A stretch of 64,000 nucleotides of DNA from Pseudomonas brassicacearum (GTDB lineage: Bacteria; Pseudomonadota; Gammaproteobacteria; Pseudomonadales; Pseudomonadaceae): contig NZ_MOBK01000001.1 in the NCBI RefSeq assembly GCF_003732265.1, forward strand, positions 186,001 to 250,000, written 5' to 3'. Both the position numbers and the translations under genes were made by a program. Below the pieces are notes generated by a model. The model was not told the DNA's origin and ran no database searches. It saw only the letters and a list, made by a program, of their open reading frames with translations. Below, in pieces: positions 40,395-51,595 of the stretch. Position 1 is the first letter of the stretch; each line of letters opens with the position of its first letter.

Positions 40395-41461
40395 ACGCAC
40401 TTGAACTGCATGCCATTTCCAAGTCTTACGGCGACCATCAGGCGCTGGAGAGCATCAACCTGTCGGTGCCCGCCGGTAGCCGGACGGTGATTGTCGGGCC
40501 GTCCGGTTCAGGCAAGACCACGCTGTTGCGGATGATCGCCGGCTTCGAATTCCCGGACACCGGCCGTCTTTCACTCAATGGCCAGACACTCGTCGACGAA
40601 ACCCACGAGGTGCCGGCGCATCAGCGTTTGATTGGTTACGTCCCGCAGGACGGCGCCCTGTTCCCGCACATGACCGTGGCCGCCAATATCGGCTTCGGGC
40701 TTACGAGCAAGGGCAGCGAAAAAAGCGAGCGTATCGCCGAGCTGATGGACAGCGTGGCCCTGGACGCAAACATGGCCAATCGTTGGCCCCATGAACTCTC
40801 CGGCGGCCAGCAACAGCGTGTGGCGCTGGCACGGGCATTGGCGCAACAGCCGCGCCTGATGCTGCTGGACGAGCCATTTTCCGCCCTCGATACCGGCCTG
40901 CGCGGCGCCATGCGCAAAATGGTCGCCCGGCTGCTGTCCGATGCCGGTGTCACCACCATCCTCGTCACCCATGACCAGAGCGAAGCGCTGTCGTTTGCCG
41001 ACCAATTGGCGGTGATGCGCGACGGTCGGCTGGTGCAGTCAGGCCATCCCCTGGATCTTTACCGCTACCCCGACGACGAACAAACCGCGCTATTTCTCGG
41101 CGATGCGGTGGTCATGCCGGCCCGAATCGAAGCCGGCTGGGCGCATTGCGACCTCGGCCGGATACCGGTGAACAACCACCGCAACAACAGTGCCGCGCAG
41201 ATCATGCTGCGCCCCGAACAACTGCAACTGGTCAGCGCCCAGCCCAGTCCCTCCGAGGCTGCCGGCTGCCGTGCGGTGGTCACCGACCGGGATTTCAGCG
41301 GCAACACTTGCACATTGACCGTGGAGCTAGAGGCAACGACTGCCGGTGAACAGGCAGGACGGTCATTAACGGTGCGCAGCTCGGGCATGTATGCGCCCCC
41401 TGCCGGCAGCGCGGTCCACGTCTCGACCATCGGCCATGCCCACGTGTTCAGCGACGCCTGA
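40391..41461 (+). CDS. fbpC: Ferric iron ABC transporter, ATPase
   Basis: This 356-residue ATPase energises Fe(III) import. It has Walker [10 protein letters not shown] (about 36-44), signature LSGGQQQR, Walker [13 protein letters not shown] and the switch His in LVTHDQ. A C-terminal TOBE-like domain (about 245-350, with MLRPEQLQL) is typical of the FbpC/PotA group. ATG 40391 overlaps the permease stop. The gene converges on the recombinase gene with 10 bases between stops. Confidence 0.93.
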   Translation: MNALELHAISKSYGDHQALESINLSVPAGSRTVIVGPSGSGKTTLLRMIAGFEFPDTGRLSLNGQTLVDETHEVPAHQRLIGYVPQDGALFPHMTVAANIGFGLTSKGSEKSERIAELMDSVALDANMANRWPHELSGGQQQRVALARALAQQPRLMLLDEPFSALDTGLRGAMRKMVARLLSDAGVTTILVTHDQSEALSFADQLAVMRDGRLVQSGHPLDLYRYPDDEQTALFLGDAVVMPARIEAGWAHCDLGRIPVNNHRNNSAAQIMLRPEQLQLVSAQPSPSEAAGCRAVVTDRDFSGNTCTLTVELEATTAGEQAGRSLTVRSSGMYAPPAGSAVHVSTIGHAHVFSDA

Positions 41462-41471
41462 CGGTGGTGGG

Positions 41472-42410
41472 TCAAAGATCAAAGCGATCCACTGCGCGAC
41501 GCCGCTCGTTGTCGTCGCGCACATCGTAGTTGGCGGTGGTCTGGATGTTGCTGTGATGCGCCAGTTTCTGCGCGATCGACAAATCGTGTTCTTCGATCAC
41601 GCGGGTGATGAAGGAACGGCGAAAATCATGCGGCATGATCTTGACCCCGACTTCAGCACCGCGCTGGCGCGCAATGTAATAAATCGCATGTTTGGTCACG
41701 CGCTCGCGGGTGATATGGCTGCCACGGCGGATGCGGTTGAATAGAAAGGGGTCGTCCACCTCGCCTTCCTTGAGCTGTGATCGACGGAACGCCAGCCAGG
41801 CTTCCAGCTTGGCGAAGGCCCAGGCCGGCGCGTACTTGATCAGTTGCTTGTTGCCCTTGGCGGTGACCCGCAGGCTGCGCTCGGAAAAATCGACTTGTGA
41901 CAGGTCGAGGTTCACCGACTCGGACTTGCGCATCCCCGAACCGTACAAAATCCCGATGATCGCCGCGTCCCGCAACCCTTGTGGGCGTGGATCGGCGGCA
42001 CACACCGCCATCAACTCCTGGATCAACGTGCGTCGCAAGTTGCGCCCTTGGGACAATCGGGTGCCGGCAATGCCTTTGACCGAGCGCATTTTCAGCAGGT
42101 GTTCCTGGCTGATCAGGCTCATGCGCCACGCCTCATTCATCACCCCGCGGACCGCGTTCACGTACAACGAAGAGGTGTTCGGCGCATAGCCGTCCTCGCG
42201 CAACGCCGCGACCAGCGCAATGACATCTTCTGGCTGTAGCTGATGCCAGGGAATTTCCTCGATGTTCATGTCTTCGAAGCCCAACCGGTCGGCGGCATCC
42301 TGCAAAACATAACGCATGGTCAGCTGGCTGGAGGGCGCGAGCCGGGCCAGGTACACCGTCAACGGGTTGGTCTTTGAAGCAACAGGAGGGGTAACAGGTA
42401 AGTCAGTCAA
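41472..42410 (-). CDS. Lone tyrosine recombinase/integrase
   Basis: This 312-residue phage-integrase-family recombinase has an N-terminal SAM-like DNA-binding domain (about 15-115) and a C-terminal catalytic domain. The catalytic residues are all visible: Arg in GSGMRKSE, Lys in VTAKGNKQ, His-Arg in PHDFRRSF, His in LAHHSNIQTT and the nucleophile Tyr in ANYDVRDD. It should be active. No attachment site, excisionase or phage gene is adjacent, so it is not part of an obvious mobile element here. It could act in trans, as XerC/D-like or phase-variation recombinases do. Confidence 0.92.
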   Translation of the reverse strand: MTDLPVTPPVASKTNPLTVYLARLAPSSQLTMRYVLQDAADRLGFEDMNIEEIPWHQLQPEDVIALVAALREDGYAPNTSSLYVNAVRGVMNEAWRMSLISQEHLLKMRSVKGIAGTRLSQGRNLRRTLIQELMAVCAADPRPQGLRDAAIIGILYGSGMRKSESVNLDLSQVDFSERSLRVTAKGNKQLIKYAPAWAFAKLEAWLAFRRSQLKEGEVDDPFLFNRIRRGSHITRERVTKHAIYYIARQRGAEVGVKIMPHDFRRSFITRVIEEHDLSIAQKLAHHSNIQTTANYDVRDDNERRRAVDRFDL

Positions 42411-42795
42411 ACGAAACGGCCTTGAGTTAAAACACTGCAGTAAAACAACTAAGGATTGAAATATCCCTCATCTAAAGCGGAGACTTCCGTAGGGCTTTTC
42501 TTCTAAAAAACGCGATGAGCGGCAGGAGTCTGAACAGTGCCTGTATGACTCTCAGATAAACGAATTGCCGACCGGGTTTTCATGTTCCTTTCACGAAATT
42601 GCGCATACCCTCAATGAGTCGCGGCTGTCCCTCACAGGGCCCCAACGTGCCGACTGGAACAGGAAAAGTCAATTGATGCGGTTTGTCACACTTTTCGTGT
42701 AACTGATTGAAGCAGCATATTTTTTATCGACTACGCTTGCCTTGGATCCAATACACCCAGTATCAATGTTCGTCCAATTCAAGCCCGAGGTGCCC
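42411..42795. other. Intergenic region, 385 bp, arn operon promoter
   Basis: The gap separates the divergent recombinase gene from arnB. It is AT-richer than its surroundings. It holds a TTTCAT-N5-TTTCAC direct repeat at 42578-42594 and a small CACAC/GTGT inverted repeat around 42689-42704. The frame of arnB is open from 42742, but ATG 42796 fits family length better. No other gene is seen. Confidence 0.55.
42578..42594 (+). promoter_or_regulatory. TTTCAT-N5-TTTCAC direct repeat upstream of arn operon
   Basis: Two hexamers spaced 11 bases apart match the repeat at 33382-33398 in sequence and spacing, about 200 bases before arnB. This supports common control of both lipid A modification operons by an OmpR-family response regulator; which one cannot be told from sequence alone. 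Confidence 0.5.
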
Positions 42796-43944
42796 ATGAG
42801 TCAGGCGTTTCTCCCCTTCTCCCGCCCAAGTATCGGCGATGAAGAAATTGCGGCCGTCGAGCAAGTATTGCGCTCCGGCTGGATCACCACCGGGCCAAAA
42901 AACCAGCAACTGGAAGAGCAGTTCGCCAACTATGTCGGATGCCGCCACGCCGTCGCACTTTCTTCGGCCACCGGTGGCATGCACATCACCTTGCTGGCCT
43001 TGGGCATTGGTCCGGGCGACGAAGTCATTACCCCGTCCCAAACGTGGGTGTCCACCGCCAACATGATCTGCCTGCTGGGTGCGACGCCGGTGTTCGTCGA
43101 TGTTGACCGCGACACCCTGATGAGCGATCTGGCAAGCATCGAAGCGGCCATCACTCCGCGTACCAAAGCCATCATTCCGGTGCACTACGCTGGCGCCGCC
43201 TTTGATCTCGACCCGCTGTATGCGCTGGCCGACAAACACGGCATTCCTGTTATCGAAGACGCCGCCCACGCCGCCGGCACGTTCTACAAGGGTCGTCATG
43301 TCGGCTCCAAGGGCACGGCCATCTTTTCGTTCCACGCCATCAAGAACATGACCTGCGCTGAAGGCGCGATGTTTGTCAGCGACGATGAAGCGCTGGCCAA
43401 CCGCGTGCGCATGCTCAAGTTCCATGGTCTCGGCGTCGACGCCTACGACCGCATGACCCACGGCCGCAAGCCGCAGGCGCAAGTGATGGAGCCGGGTTTC
43501 AAATACAACCTGGCCGACATCAATGCCGCCATCGCCCTGGTGCAACTGGAGCGTCTGGACGAGATCAACGCCAAGCGCACCGAACTGGCTCGCCTGTACC
43601 AGCAACGCCTGGAAGGCTGCGCCGTACAACCGCTGGCGTTACCGACCTACCCGCAGCAACACGCCTGGCACCTGTTCATCCTGCGCATCGATGCCGAGCG
43701 TTGCGGGCTGGACCGTGAAGCGTTCATGAAGGGCTTGCAGGAGCAGAACATCGGCACCGGTATCCACTTTATCGCCACGCATTTGCACACGTATTATCGT
43801 CAGCGGTACCCGAACATTTACTTGCCCAACACCGAATGGAATTCGGCGCGGCTGTGTTCGATTCCCTTGTTCCCGGACATGACTACCGATGATGTCAATC
43901 GTGTGGTCGATGCCATTGAAAACGTTATGGACAGATCTCAGTGA
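42796..43944 (+). CDS. arnB: UDP-4-amino-4-deoxy-L-arabinose aminotransferase
   Basis: This 382-residue PLP enzyme of the DegT/DnrJ/EryC1 family transfers an amino group from glutamate to UDP-4-keto-pentose, giving UDP-L-Ara4[21 protein letters not shown] is the typical start; ATG 42796 is preferred with CGAGGTG upstream. [15 protein letters not shown] and [15 protein letters not shown] contain the PLP-binding lysine (HAIKNMT). The length matches known ArnB. First gene of a tightly overlapping arnBCADTEF-ugd operon that confers cationic peptide/polymyxin resistance. Confidence 0.96.
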   Translation: MSQAFLPFSRPSIGDEEIAAVEQVLRSGWITTGPKNQQLEEQFANYVGCRHAVALSSATGGMHITLLALGIGPGDEVITPSQTWVSTANMICLLGATPVFVDVDRDTLMSDLASIEAAITPRTKAIIPVHYAGAAFDLDPLYALADKHGIPVIEDAAHAAGTFYKGRHVGSKGTAIFSFHAIKNMTCAEGAMFVSDDEALANRVRMLKFHGLGVDAYDRMTHGRKPQAQVMEPGFKYNLADINAAIALVQLERLDEINAKRTELARLYQQRLEGCAVQPLALPTYPQQHAWHLFILRIDAERCGLDREAFMKGLQEQNIGTGIHFIATHLHTYYRQRYPNIYLPNTEWNSARLCSIPLFPDMTTDDVNRVVDAIENVMDRSQ

Positions 43945-44957
43945 AACCTTACCCAATCCGTTGCGTGTCGGTTGTTATCCCGGTCTTCAACGAGCAAGAC
44001 AGCCTGCCCGAGTTGCTGCGGCGTACCGAAGCAGCCTGTGCGCAGTTGCACCATGAATACGAAATCGTGCTGGTGGATGACGGCAGTCGCGACAACTCGG
44101 CGCAAATCCTCGAAGAGGCTGCCAGTCGCGAAGGCAGCCCGGTGGTCGCGGTCATTCTGAACCGCAACTATGGCCAGCATGCGGCAATCATGGCCGGTTT
44201 CGAACATTGCAAAGGTGATGTCGTCATCACGCTCGATGCCGACCTGCAAAACCCGCCTGAAGAGATTCCGCGCCTGGTGGCCCAGGCCGAACTCGGTTAT
44301 GACGTGGTCGCCACCGTGCGCAATAACCGTCAGGACTCGGCCCTGCGCCGCTGGCCGTCGAAACTGATCAATATGGCCGTGCAGCGCTCGACCGGTGTTG
44401 CCATGAGCGATTACGGCTGCATGCTCCGCGCTTATCGCCGGACCATCGTCGACGCGATGCTGGCCTGCCGCGAACGCAGCACCTTCATCCCGATCCTGGC
44501 CAACAGTTTTGCCAGGCACACCACGGAAATCCTGGTGATGCACGCTGAGCGCGAACACGGCGAATCCAAGTACAGCCCCATGCGCCTGGTCAACCTGATG
44601 TTCGACCTGATCACCTGCATGACCACCACGCCGTTGCGCCTGCTGAGCATTGTCGGCTTCGCCATGGCCGGTCTGGGCGTGCTGTTCGCCATGACCTTGA
44701 TTTTCTTGCGCCTGGTGTTCGGCGCCGAATGGGCCGGCGACGGTTCGTTCGTGCTGTTCGCCGTGCTCTTCGTCTTCACGGGTGGGCAATTCATCGGCAT
44801 GGGCCTGCTGGGCGAGTACCTGGGGCGCATGTACAGCGACGTCCGCGCCCGCCCGCGTTTCTTTGTCGAAAAAGTCTTGCGTAGCCAACCCGCCGCACCC
44901 GCTCCCGTTGTCACTGTTGACGGCCTCACTTCCACTTCAGATCAGGTTCTCTCATGA
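43941..44957 (+). CDS. arnC: Undecaprenyl-phosphate Ara4FN transferase
   Basis: This 338-residue GT2 glycosyltransferase has two C-terminal membrane helices. It attaches formylated Ara4N to undecaprenyl phosphate at the cytoplasmic face. The GT-A motifs [40 protein letters not shown] and the QxxRW-like region are present. The start is GTG at 43941, overlapping the arnB stop as GTGA. The C-terminal tail is somewhat longer than in E. coli ArnC. Confidence 0.95.
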   Translation: MKPYPIRCVSVVIPVFNEQDSLPELLRRTEAACAQLHHEYEIVLVDDGSRDNSAQILEEAASREGSPVVAVILNRNYGQHAAIMAGFEHCKGDVVITLDADLQNPPEEIPRLVAQAELGYDVVATVRNNRQDSALRRWPSKLINMAVQRSTGVAMSDYGCMLRAYRRTIVDAMLACRERSTFIPILANSFARHTTEILVMHAEREHGESKYSPMRLVNLMFDLITCMTTTPLRLLSIVGFAMAGLGVLFAMTLIFLRLVFGAEWAGDGSFVLFAVLFVFTGGQFIGMGLLGEYLGRMYSDVRARPRFFVEKVLRSQPAAPAPVVTVDGLTSTSDQVLS

Positions 44958-46945
44958 GCGCAAAAGCTGTTGTCTTCGCCTACCACGATATTGGCTGTGC
45001 CGGTATCGAATCCCTGCTCGCGTCCGGCTTTGAAATTGCCGCCGTGTTCACTCATGCCGATGACCCGAAAGAAAACGCGTTCTATGGTTCCGTTGCGCAG
45101 TTGTGTGCCCAAAAAGGCATCCCGGTGCATGCGCCGGAAGATGCCAACCACCCGCTGTGGATCGAGCGCATCGCCAAACTCAACCCTGATTTCCTGTTCT
45201 CGTTCTACTACCGCAACCTGTTGACCGAGCCACTGCTGGCCACCGCCCGCAAAGGCGCGTTCAACCTGCACGGCTCGTTGCTGCCACACTACCGTGGCCG
45301 CGCGCCGGCCAACTGGGTGCTGGTGAACGGCGAAACCGAAACCGGCGTGACCCTGCACCGCATGGTCAAGCGCGCCGACGCCGGCGCGATCATCGCCCAG
45401 CAAAAAGTTGCCATTGAGCGCAGCGACACCGCGCTGAGCCTGCACGGTAAATTGCGTGTGGCCGCTGTCGACCTGTTGCGCGACACCCTGCCCGCCTTGC
45501 TGCAGGGCAAAGTCACCGAAACCGCTCAGGACGAATCCAAAGCCACGGTATTTGGTCGCCGCACCGCCGCCGACGGCAAGCTGCTCTGGAAGAAGCCGGC
45601 GGAAGAACTGTTCAACCTGGTTCGCGCGGTTACCCAGCCGTATCCGGGCGCATTCTGCGACGTGGGCGAGCACAAGCTGATTGTGTGGAGTGCCGAAGTT
45701 GCCAAGGGCAACGAAGGTCTGGCGCCGGGCCGTGTGATCAGCGTCGATCCACTGCGTATCGCGTGTGGCGAAGACTCGCTGGTGATCACCGCCGGCCAGC
45801 GCAATGACAACGGTCTGTACCTGAGCGGCCCGCAACTGGCCAACGAATTGGGTCTGGTCGACGGTTCCGTCCTGCGCGGTGCTGAATCCGGGCGCAAGCC
45901 ACGTCGCACCCGCGTGCTGATCCTTGGCGTCAACGGCTTCATCGGCAATCACTTGTCCGAGCGCCTGCTGCGCGATGACCAGTACGAAGTCTACGGCCTG
46001 GACATCGGTTCGGACGCCATCGACCGCCTGCGCAGCCACCCGAACTTTCACTTCGTCGAAGGCGATATCAGCATTCACTCCGAGTGGATCGAGTATCACA
46101 TCAAGAAGTGCGACGTGATCCTGCCACTGGTAGCGATTGCCACCCCGATCGAATACACCCGTAACCCGCTGCGCGTGTTCGAACTGGACTTCGAAGAGAA
46201 CCTGAAACTGGTTCGTTACTGCGTCAAATACAACAAGCGCGTGATCTTCCCGTCGACTTCCGAAGTCTATGGCATGTGCCAGGACCAGAACTTCGACGAA
46301 GACACCTCCAACCTGATCGTCGGCCCGATCAACAAGCAGCGCTGGATCTACTCGATCTCCAAGCAATTGCTCGACCGCGTCATCTGGGCCTACGGCCAGA
46401 AAGGCCTGAACTTCACCCTGTTCCGTCCTTTCAACTGGATGGGCCCACGCCTGGACCGTCTGGACTCGGCACGTATCGGCAGCTCCCGGGCCATTACCCA
46501 GCTGATCCTGAACCTGGTGGAAGGCACGCCGATTCGCCTGTTCGATGGCGGCGAGCAAAAGCGTTGCTTCACTGACATCGCGGACGGCGTAGAAGCCCTG
46601 GCGCGGATCATCGACAACGAAAACGACGCCTGCAACGGTCAGATCATCAACATCGGCAACCCTGAGAACGAAGCGAGCATTCGCCAGTTGGGCGAAGAAC
46701 TGCTGCGTCAGTTCGAAGCTCACCCGTTGCGCGACAACTTCCCGCCGTTCGCCGGTTTCCGCGACGTAGAAAGCAAAGCCTTCTACGGCACCGGCTACCA
46801 GGACGTGTCCCACCGCAAACCAAGCATCGCCAACGCCAAACGTCTGCTGGACTGGACGCCAACCGTGGAGATGAGCGAGACCATCGGCAACACGCTGGAC
46901 TTCTTCCTGCGTGAAGCCATGCTCGAAATCGCGGACAAGCGTTGA
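44954..46945 (+). CDS. arnA: Bifunctional UDP-GlcA decarboxylase/UDP-Ara4N formyltransferase
   Basis: This 663-residue two-domain enzyme combines an N-terminal formyltransferase and a C-terminal decarboxylase. Residues about 1-305 are the formyltransferase ([13 protein letters not shown] with the catalytic His at about 106, then [14 protein letters not shown]). Residues about 315-660 are an SDR-type decarboxylase ([51 protein letters not shown]). It makes the keto sugar for ArnB and then formylates the product for ArnC. It overlaps its neighbours by 4 bases and 1 base. Confidence 0.97.
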   Translation: MSAKAVVFAYHDIGCAGIESLLASGFEIAAVFTHADDPKENAFYGSVAQLCAQKGIPVHAPEDANHPLWIERIAKLNPDFLFSFYYRNLLTEPLLATARKGAFNLHGSLLPHYRGRAPANWVLVNGETETGVTLHRMVKRADAGAIIAQQKVAIERSDTALSLHGKLRVAAVDLLRDTLPALLQGKVTETAQDESKATVFGRRTAADGKLLWKKPAEELFNLVRAVTQPYPGAFCDVGEHKLIVWSAEVAKGNEGLAPGRVISVDPLRIACGEDSLVITAGQRNDNGLYLSGPQLANELGLVDGSVLRGAESGRKPRRTRVLILGVNGFIGNHLSERLLRDDQYEVYGLDIGSDAIDRLRSHPNFHFVEGDISIHSEWIEYHIKKCDVILPLVAIATPIEYTRNPLRVFELDFEENLKLVRYCVKYNKRVIFPSTSEVYGMCQDQNFDEDTSNLIVGPINKQRWIYSISKQLLDRVIWAYGQKGLNFTLFRPFNWMGPRLDRLDSARIGSSRAITQLILNLVEGTPIRLFDGGEQKRCFTDIADGVEALARIIDNENDACNGQIINIGNPENEASIRQLGEELLRQFEAHPLRDNFPPFAGFRDVESKAFYGTGYQDVSHRKPSIANAKRLLDWTPTVEMSETIGNTLDFFLREAMLEIADKR

Positions 46946-47829
46946 TGCAGGCAGGCCTTCGAATCGATGTCGACACCTACCGAGGCACCCGTGAGGGGGT
47001 GCCCCGGCTGCTGGAAATCCTCGACGAAGCGCAGGTCAAGGCGACGTTCTTCTTCAGCGTCGGGCCGGACAACATGGGGCGCCACTTGTGGCGCCTGATC
47101 CGCCCGCAATTCCTCTGGAAAATGCTCCGTTCCAATGCCGCCGGGCTGTACGGCTGGGACATTTTGCTGGCCGGCACTGCCTGGCCAGGCAAGCCGATCG
47201 GTCGGGACCTGGGGCATTTGATGCGCCAGGCTCAGGCTGCCGGGCATGAAGTCGGCCTGCACGCCTGGGATCACCACGGCTGGCAGGCCAATGCCGGACG
47301 CTGGAGCGACGCGCAACTGATCGAGCAAATCCGCCAGGGCGTCGACACGCTCAGCGACATCCTCGGCAACAAGGTCGACTGTTCGGCCGCCGCCGGTTGG
47401 CGCGCAGACGAGCGCGTGATCGAAGCAAAAGAGGCGTTCGGCTTTCGCTACAACAGCGACTGCCGGGGCCAGAGCCTGTTTCAGCCGACGCTGGCAAACG
47501 GTGGTTCAGGTGCGCCGCAGATTCCGGTGGACCTGCCGACCTTCGATGAGGTGGTGGGCCCGACGGTCGCTGCCGAGGATTTCAACGCTTACATTCTTGA
47601 GCGCTTCACCCCCGAAAAACTCAACGTCTACACCATTCATGCAGAAGTAGAAGGGATTCTGATGGCCAACGATTTCCGTCAGCTGCTGGCCGATGCACGC
47701 CAGCGTGACATTCATTTCCAGCCCTTGGGCGATCTGCTGCCCGACGCCCCCAACACCTTGCCCGCAGGACGTGTCGTACGCGGCGTCCTTGAAGGTCGCG
47801 AAGGCTGGTTGGGAGTGCAAGGCGCATGA
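46945..47829 (+). CDS. arnD: Ara4FN-undecaprenyl-phosphate deformylase
   Basis: This 294-residue NodB-fold deformylase removes the formyl group before transfer to lipid A. The metal-site motifs are intact: [13 protein letters not shown] (DxD near 8-10), [13 protein letters not shown] (His-x3-His) and later the Arg/Asp of [15 protein letters not shown]. It provides a useful contrast with the altered NodB-fold protein at 59.6 kb. ATG 46945 overlaps the arnA stop by one base (TGATG). A TTG three bases earlier is less likely. Confidence 0.95.
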   Translation: MQAGLRIDVDTYRGTREGVPRLLEILDEAQVKATFFFSVGPDNMGRHLWRLIRPQFLWKMLRSNAAGLYGWDILLAGTAWPGKPIGRDLGHLMRQAQAAGHEVGLHAWDHHGWQANAGRWSDAQLIEQIRQGVDTLSDILGNKVDCSAAAGWRADERVIEAKEAFGFRYNSDCRGQSLFQPTLANGGSGAPQIPVDLPTFDEVVGPTVAAEDFNAYILERFTPEKLNVYTIHAEVEGILMANDFRQLLADARQRDIHFQPLGDLLPDAPNTLPAGRVVRGVLEGREGWLGVQGA

Positions 47830-49475
47830 GCAAACGCTGGGCATTACCCTTGCTGCTGGTTCTTTTTGTCTTGGGTTACCTGCTGCCACTGGGCACCCAT
47901 GGTTTATGGATCCCGGACGAAACCCGCTACGCGCAAATCAGTCAGCACATGCTCCTGAGCGGCGACTGGGTGTCGCCGCATTTCATGAGCGTGCGCTATT
48001 TCGAGAAACCGGCGGCGGGTTACTGGATGATCGCCGTCAGCCAGGCGCTGTTTGGTCAGAACCTGTTTGGCGTGCGGTTTGCCTCGGCGCTGAGCATGGG
48101 CCTGAGCGTGTTGCTGTGCTTCCTGATCGCCCGCCGATTGTGGAACGATCCACGCAAGAGCTTTGCCTGCGCGCTGCTGTACATGAGTTTCAGCGTCATC
48201 GCCGGTCAGGCTGGTTATGCCAACCTTGATCCGCAATTCACCTTATGGGTCAACCTGAGTCTGGTGGCGTTGTGGTTTGCGCTGGACAGCGTCGGCCGCC
48301 GGCAAAAAATCATCAGTTGGGCACTGCTCGGCCTGGCCTGCGGCATGGGTTTCATGACCAAGGGTTTCCTCGCCTGGTTGCTGCCGGTTCTGGTCGCCCT
48401 GCCTTACATGATCTGGCAGAAGCGCTGGAAAGAACTGCTGGTCTATGGCCCCGTAGCGATTGTCGTGGCCATCGCGGTGAGCCTGCCTTGGGTGCTGGCG
48501 GTGCATGCGGAAGAGCCCGATTACTGGCGGTTCTTCTTCTGGCACGAGCACATTCAGCGCTTTGCCGGTGAGGACGCCCAGCATGAAGAGCCGTTCTGGT
48601 TCTACCTGCCGTTGCTGGTTGCCTTCAGCTTTCCGTGGGCGGCGTTATTGCCGTCGGCACTGAAGCAGGCCTGGCAAACCCGGCGCCAGTCCAGCATCGG
48701 CTTCCTGCTGCTGTGGATGGTGATGCCGCTGGTATTTTTCAGCATCAGCAAAGGCAAATTACCCAGTTACATCCTGCCGTGCCTGCTGCCCTTGGCCTTG
48801 TTGCTGGGTCACACGCTGGCCGACCGACTGAAGCTGGAACAGGGACGAGTGCTGGGGATCAACGGTTTGCTCAACCTGGCACTGGGCCTGATTACCCTGA
48901 TCGCCCTGGTCTACCTGCAACTGAAAAAGCCGCTGTACGACCATGAACTGCACAACCTGGTGCTGGTGTTCATCGGTTTGATGGGCTGGATCATGGCCAA
49001 TCTGCTGCAAGCCTTCAGGCCCTTGCAATGCTGGGCTGCACCGGCGTTCGGCAGCCTGCTGCTGATCGGTCTGATACCTGCCGGGCTGCCCAACTCAGTG
49101 GTCGCCAACAAGACGCCCGACCAATTCATCCTCCATCACATGGATGAACTGGCGCAGACCGGCAAATTGCTGAGCAACGATCTTGGCGCCGCATCGGCTC
49201 TGGCCTGGCGCATGAAGCACCCGGATGTGTCGTTGTACAACTCGGTAGGCGAATTGAAATATGGTCTCGCCTATCCTGACTCGGCACAGCAACTGGTCAC
49301 TGTCGGCCAGGTTCAGCAGTGGATGCGCGACGCCCGCCGCAGCGGCTCCGTCGGTGTGGTCATGCGGGTCAAGGGTGAGGACGAATTGCAGGAAATCGAA
49401 TTGTTGCCCAAGGACGGTAAACGCTATGAACAGGGCAACCTGGTGATTCTGATTTTCCCTCAGGAGGCACCATGA
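47826..49475 (+). CDS. arnT: Lipid A 4-amino-4-deoxy-L-arabinosyltransferase
   Basis: This 549-residue GT83 membrane transferase moves Ara4N from undecaprenyl phosphate to lipid A phosphates on the periplasmic side. Motifs are [32 protein letters not shown] and [14 protein letters not shown], followed by about 12 helices and a periplasmic C-terminal domain. It overlaps arnD and arnE by 4 bases each. Its position within arn identifies it as the canonical ArnT; the copy at 34.2 kb is the extra one. Confidence 0.96.
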   Translation: MSKRWALPLLLVLFVLGYLLPLGTHGLWIPDETRYAQISQHMLLSGDWVSPHFMSVRYFEKPAAGYWMIAVSQALFGQNLFGVRFASALSMGLSVLLCFLIARRLWNDPRKSFACALLYMSFSVIAGQAGYANLDPQFTLWVNLSLVALWFALDSVGRRQKIISWALLGLACGMGFMTKGFLAWLLPVLVALPYMIWQKRWKELLVYGPVAIVVAIAVSLPWVLAVHAEEPDYWRFFFWHEHIQRFAGEDAQHEEPFWFYLPLLVAFSFPWAALLPSALKQAWQTRRQSSIGFLLLWMVMPLVFFSISKGKLPSYILPCLLPLALLLGHTLADRLKLEQGRVLGINGLLNLALGLITLIALVYLQLKKPLYDHELHNLVLVFIGLMGWIMANLLQAFRPLQCWAAPAFGSLLLIGLIPAGLPNSVVANKTPDQFILHHMDELAQTGKLLSNDLGAASALAWRMKHPDVSLYNSVGELKYGLAYPDSAQQLVTVGQVQQWMRDARRSGSVGVVMRVKGEDELQEIELLPKDGKRYEQGNLVILIFPQEAP

Positions 49476-49816
49476 GCCTGCTACTGGTTCTGGTCGCGTG
49501 TCTGTTGACGTGCCTGGGTCAGATTGCGCAGAAATACGCCGTCGAGAGCTGGCGCGGCCAGGCTTCGGGATGGGGCGCGAAATTGCGCTCGCCCTGGCTG
49601 TGGCTGGCGCTCGCTGCGCTGGGATCGGGCTTGCTGGTCTGGCTGCTGGTGTTGCAACGCCTCGAAGTCGGCATCGCCTACCCGATGCTCAGCCTCAATT
49701 TTGTATTGGTCACCCTGATCGCCCGCTTCGTCTTCCACGAAACCATTGATCGTCAGCACTGGTTTGGCGTCGCACTGGTGATCGGTGGCGTGGTTCTGCT
49801 GGGGCAACACGCATGA
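49472..49816 (+). CDS. arnE: Ara4N-phosphoundecaprenol flippase subunit ArnE
   Basis: This 114-residue small multidrug-resistance-like protein has four membrane helices and pairs with ArnF to flip the lipid-linked sugar to the periplasmic side. [19 protein letters not shown] and [20 protein letters not shown] are characteristic. It overlaps arnT and arnF by 4 bases each. Confidence 0.94.
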   Translation: MSLLLVLVACLLTCLGQIAQKYAVESWRGQASGWGAKLRSPWLWLALAALGSGLLVWLLVLQRLEVGIAYPMLSLNFVLVTLIARFVFHETIDRQHWFGVALVIGGVVLLGQHA

Positions 49817-50214
49817 GCCTGCGTCGCGGAATCACCTTCGCGATGGGCAGCGTGGTGCTGGGCAGCGCCGCGCAACTGGGCATGCGCTGGAGCATGACGC
49901 GCCTGCCCTCGCCGGAAAACTGGCTGAGCGCCAGTTTCGAATGGGTCCCGGTACTGGTCGTGCTGAGCGCGATTCTGGCCTACGCCCTTTCGATGCTCTG
50001 CTGGCTGGCCGCCCTGCGCGACTTGCCGCTGGGCCGGGCCTACTCGCTGCTGAGCATCAGCTACGCGCTGGTGTACGTGCTGGCCGCCAGCCTGCCGCTG
50101 TTTCACGAATCGTTCAGCCTTTCCAAGACCGTCGGGGTGGCATTGGTCATTCTCGGGGTCATCACTATCAACTCTCGTTCAGTCCGTGCGACCGAACTCC
50201 GGGGTGCGTCATGA
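49813..50214 (+). CDS. arnF: Ara4N-phosphoundecaprenol flippase subunit ArnF
   Basis: The product is a 133-residue partner of ArnE with four membrane helices. [18 protein letters not shown] and [21 protein letters not shown] are typical ArnF blocks. Its start overlaps arnE and its stop overlaps ugd. Confidence 0.94.
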   Translation: MSLRRGITFAMGSVVLGSAAQLGMRWSMTRLPSPENWLSASFEWVPVLVVLSAILAYALSMLCWLAALRDLPLGRAYSLLSISYALVYVLAASLPLFHESFSLSKTVGVALVILGVITINSRSVRATELRGAS

Positions 50215-51590
50215 AAATCAGTGTATTTGGTAGCGGTTATGTGGGCCTGGTCCAGGCAGCCGTGCTGGCTGAAGTCGGCCATGATGTGGTCTGCATGGAC
50301 ATCGACGAGAAAAAAGTCGCACTGCTGCAACAGGGCCACGTGAGCATTTTCGAACCAGGGCTGGCCAGCCTGGTGCGTGAAAGCCTGGAAGCCAAACGGC
50401 TGCAATTCACCACCGACGAAAAACTGGCCGTCCAGCATGGCCAGGTGCTGTTTATTGCCGTGGGCACGCCGTCCCGGGACGATGGCTCGGCGGACCTTAG
50501 TTATGTGATGTCGGTCGGTGACGCCGTGGCGCGGCATCGCGAACAACCGGTGATTCTGGTGGAGAAGTCCACGGTCCCGGTGGGCACCGGCGATGCGTTG
50601 CGCGCGCATATCGACAAATCCCTGGTGAAGATCGGCCGTGTGTTGCAGTTCGATATCGTCTCCAACCCCGAATTTCTCAAGGAAGGTTCGGCCGTCGCCG
50701 ACTGCCGGCGCCCGGACCGGATCATCATTGGCTGTGAACGTGACGAAGTGCGCGAAGTGATGCGCGACCTTTATGCACCGTTCAACCGCAATCACGACCG
50801 CGTCATGTTCATGGACCTGCGCAGCGCCGAACTGACCAAGTACGCCGCCAACTGCATGCTGGCGACCAAGATCAGCTTCATCAACCAGATCGCCGAACTG
50901 GCCGAGCACTTGGGTGCCGACATCGAATCGGTGCGCCTGGGCATCGGTGCCGACTCGCGCATTGGTTACCACTTCATCTACCCCGGCTGCGGTTATGGCG
51001 GCTCGTGTTTCCCCAAAGACATGCGCGCGCTGATTCACAGCGCCCAGGAAGCGCACTGCTCCAGCGACCTGCTGCAAGCGGTAGAAGCGATCAACGAGCG
51101 CCAGAAGCACAAGTTGTTCGAACGGATCAACGCGTTCTACCGTGGCGACCTGCGCGGCAAGACCTTTGCCGTCTGGGGCCTGGCGTTCAAGCCCAACACC
51201 GATGACATGCGTGATGCGCCGAGCCGGGTCTTGCTGGAATCGCTGTGGGCCGCCGGGGCCAATGTCCGCGCGTATGATCCGGAAGCCATGCAGGAAACCC
51301 AGCGCCTGTACCCTGACGAGTCGAAACTGATGCTGATGGGCACACCGGAATCCGTGCTGTCGGGCGCCGATGCGTTGATCGTCTGCACCGAGTGGCAGCA
51401 ATTCAAGGCCCCGGATTTCGACCTGATCGAACAGCGCCTGAATGCGCCGGTGATCTTCGACGGGCGCAACCTGTACGACGCCGAACGCCTTGAGCGCAGC
51501 GGTTTCAAGTACTTCCCCATGGGCCGCGGCGAGTCGCGCAACCTGCCGATCCCGCATCAACAATGGGCCGCTGATTCGGTCGTTGCCTGA
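50211..51590 (+). CDS. ugd: UDP-glucose 6-dehydrogenase
   Basis: This 459-residue NAD-dependent enzyme oxidises UDP-glucose to UDP-glucuronate, the precursor fed into ArnA. The frame is open much further upstream, but ATG 50211 starts the Rossmann motif [20 protein letters not shown] and overlaps the arnF stop by 4 bases. The catalytic cysteine lies in YGGSCFPKD (C266); [11 protein letters not shown] and [17 protein letters not shown] are also diagnostic. Placing it in the arn operon is common in pseudomonads and gives the operon its own substrate supply. Confidence 0.96.
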   Translation: MKISVFGSGYVGLVQAAVLAEVGHDVVCMDIDEKKVALLQQGHVSIFEPGLASLVRESLEAKRLQFTTDEKLAVQHGQVLFIAVGTPSRDDGSADLSYVMSVGDAVARHREQPVILVEKSTVPVGTGDALRAHIDKSLVKIGRVLQFDIVSNPEFLKEGSAVADCRRPDRIIIGCERDEVREVMRDLYAPFNRNHDRVMFMDLRSAELTKYAANCMLATKISFINQIAELAEHLGADIESVRLGIGADSRIGYHFIYPGCGYGGSCFPKDMRALIHSAQEAHCSSDLLQAVEAINERQKHKLFERINAFYRGDLRGKTFAVWGLAFKPNTDDMRDAPSRVLLESLWAAGANVRAYDPEAMQETQRLYPDESKLMLMGTPESVLSGADALIVCTEWQQFKAPDFDLIEQRLNAPVIFDGRNLYDAERLERSGFKYFPMGRGESRNLPIPHQQWAADSVVA

Positions 51591-51595
51591 TCGTC

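Noticed and set aside
41472..42410. Recombinase taken as evidence of a prophage or island
   Set aside because: No structural phage gene, excisionase, tRNA attachment site or direct repeat was seen on either side; the flanking genes are core Pseudomonas functions.
42683..42710. CACAC/GTGT repeat upstream of arnB as a main operator
   Set aside because: The pairing is only four to five bases and occurs easily by chance; the 6-N5-6 repeat is the better candidate.
44942..46813. 623-codon minus-strand frame opposite arnA
   Set aside because: arnA is unmistakable in both domains, and the antisense frame lacks any motif.
49785..50210. N-terminal extension of ugd by 142 codons
   Set aside because: The extension overlaps arnF in another frame, and ugd normally begins directly at [12 protein letters not shown], which overlaps the arnF stop as ATGA.
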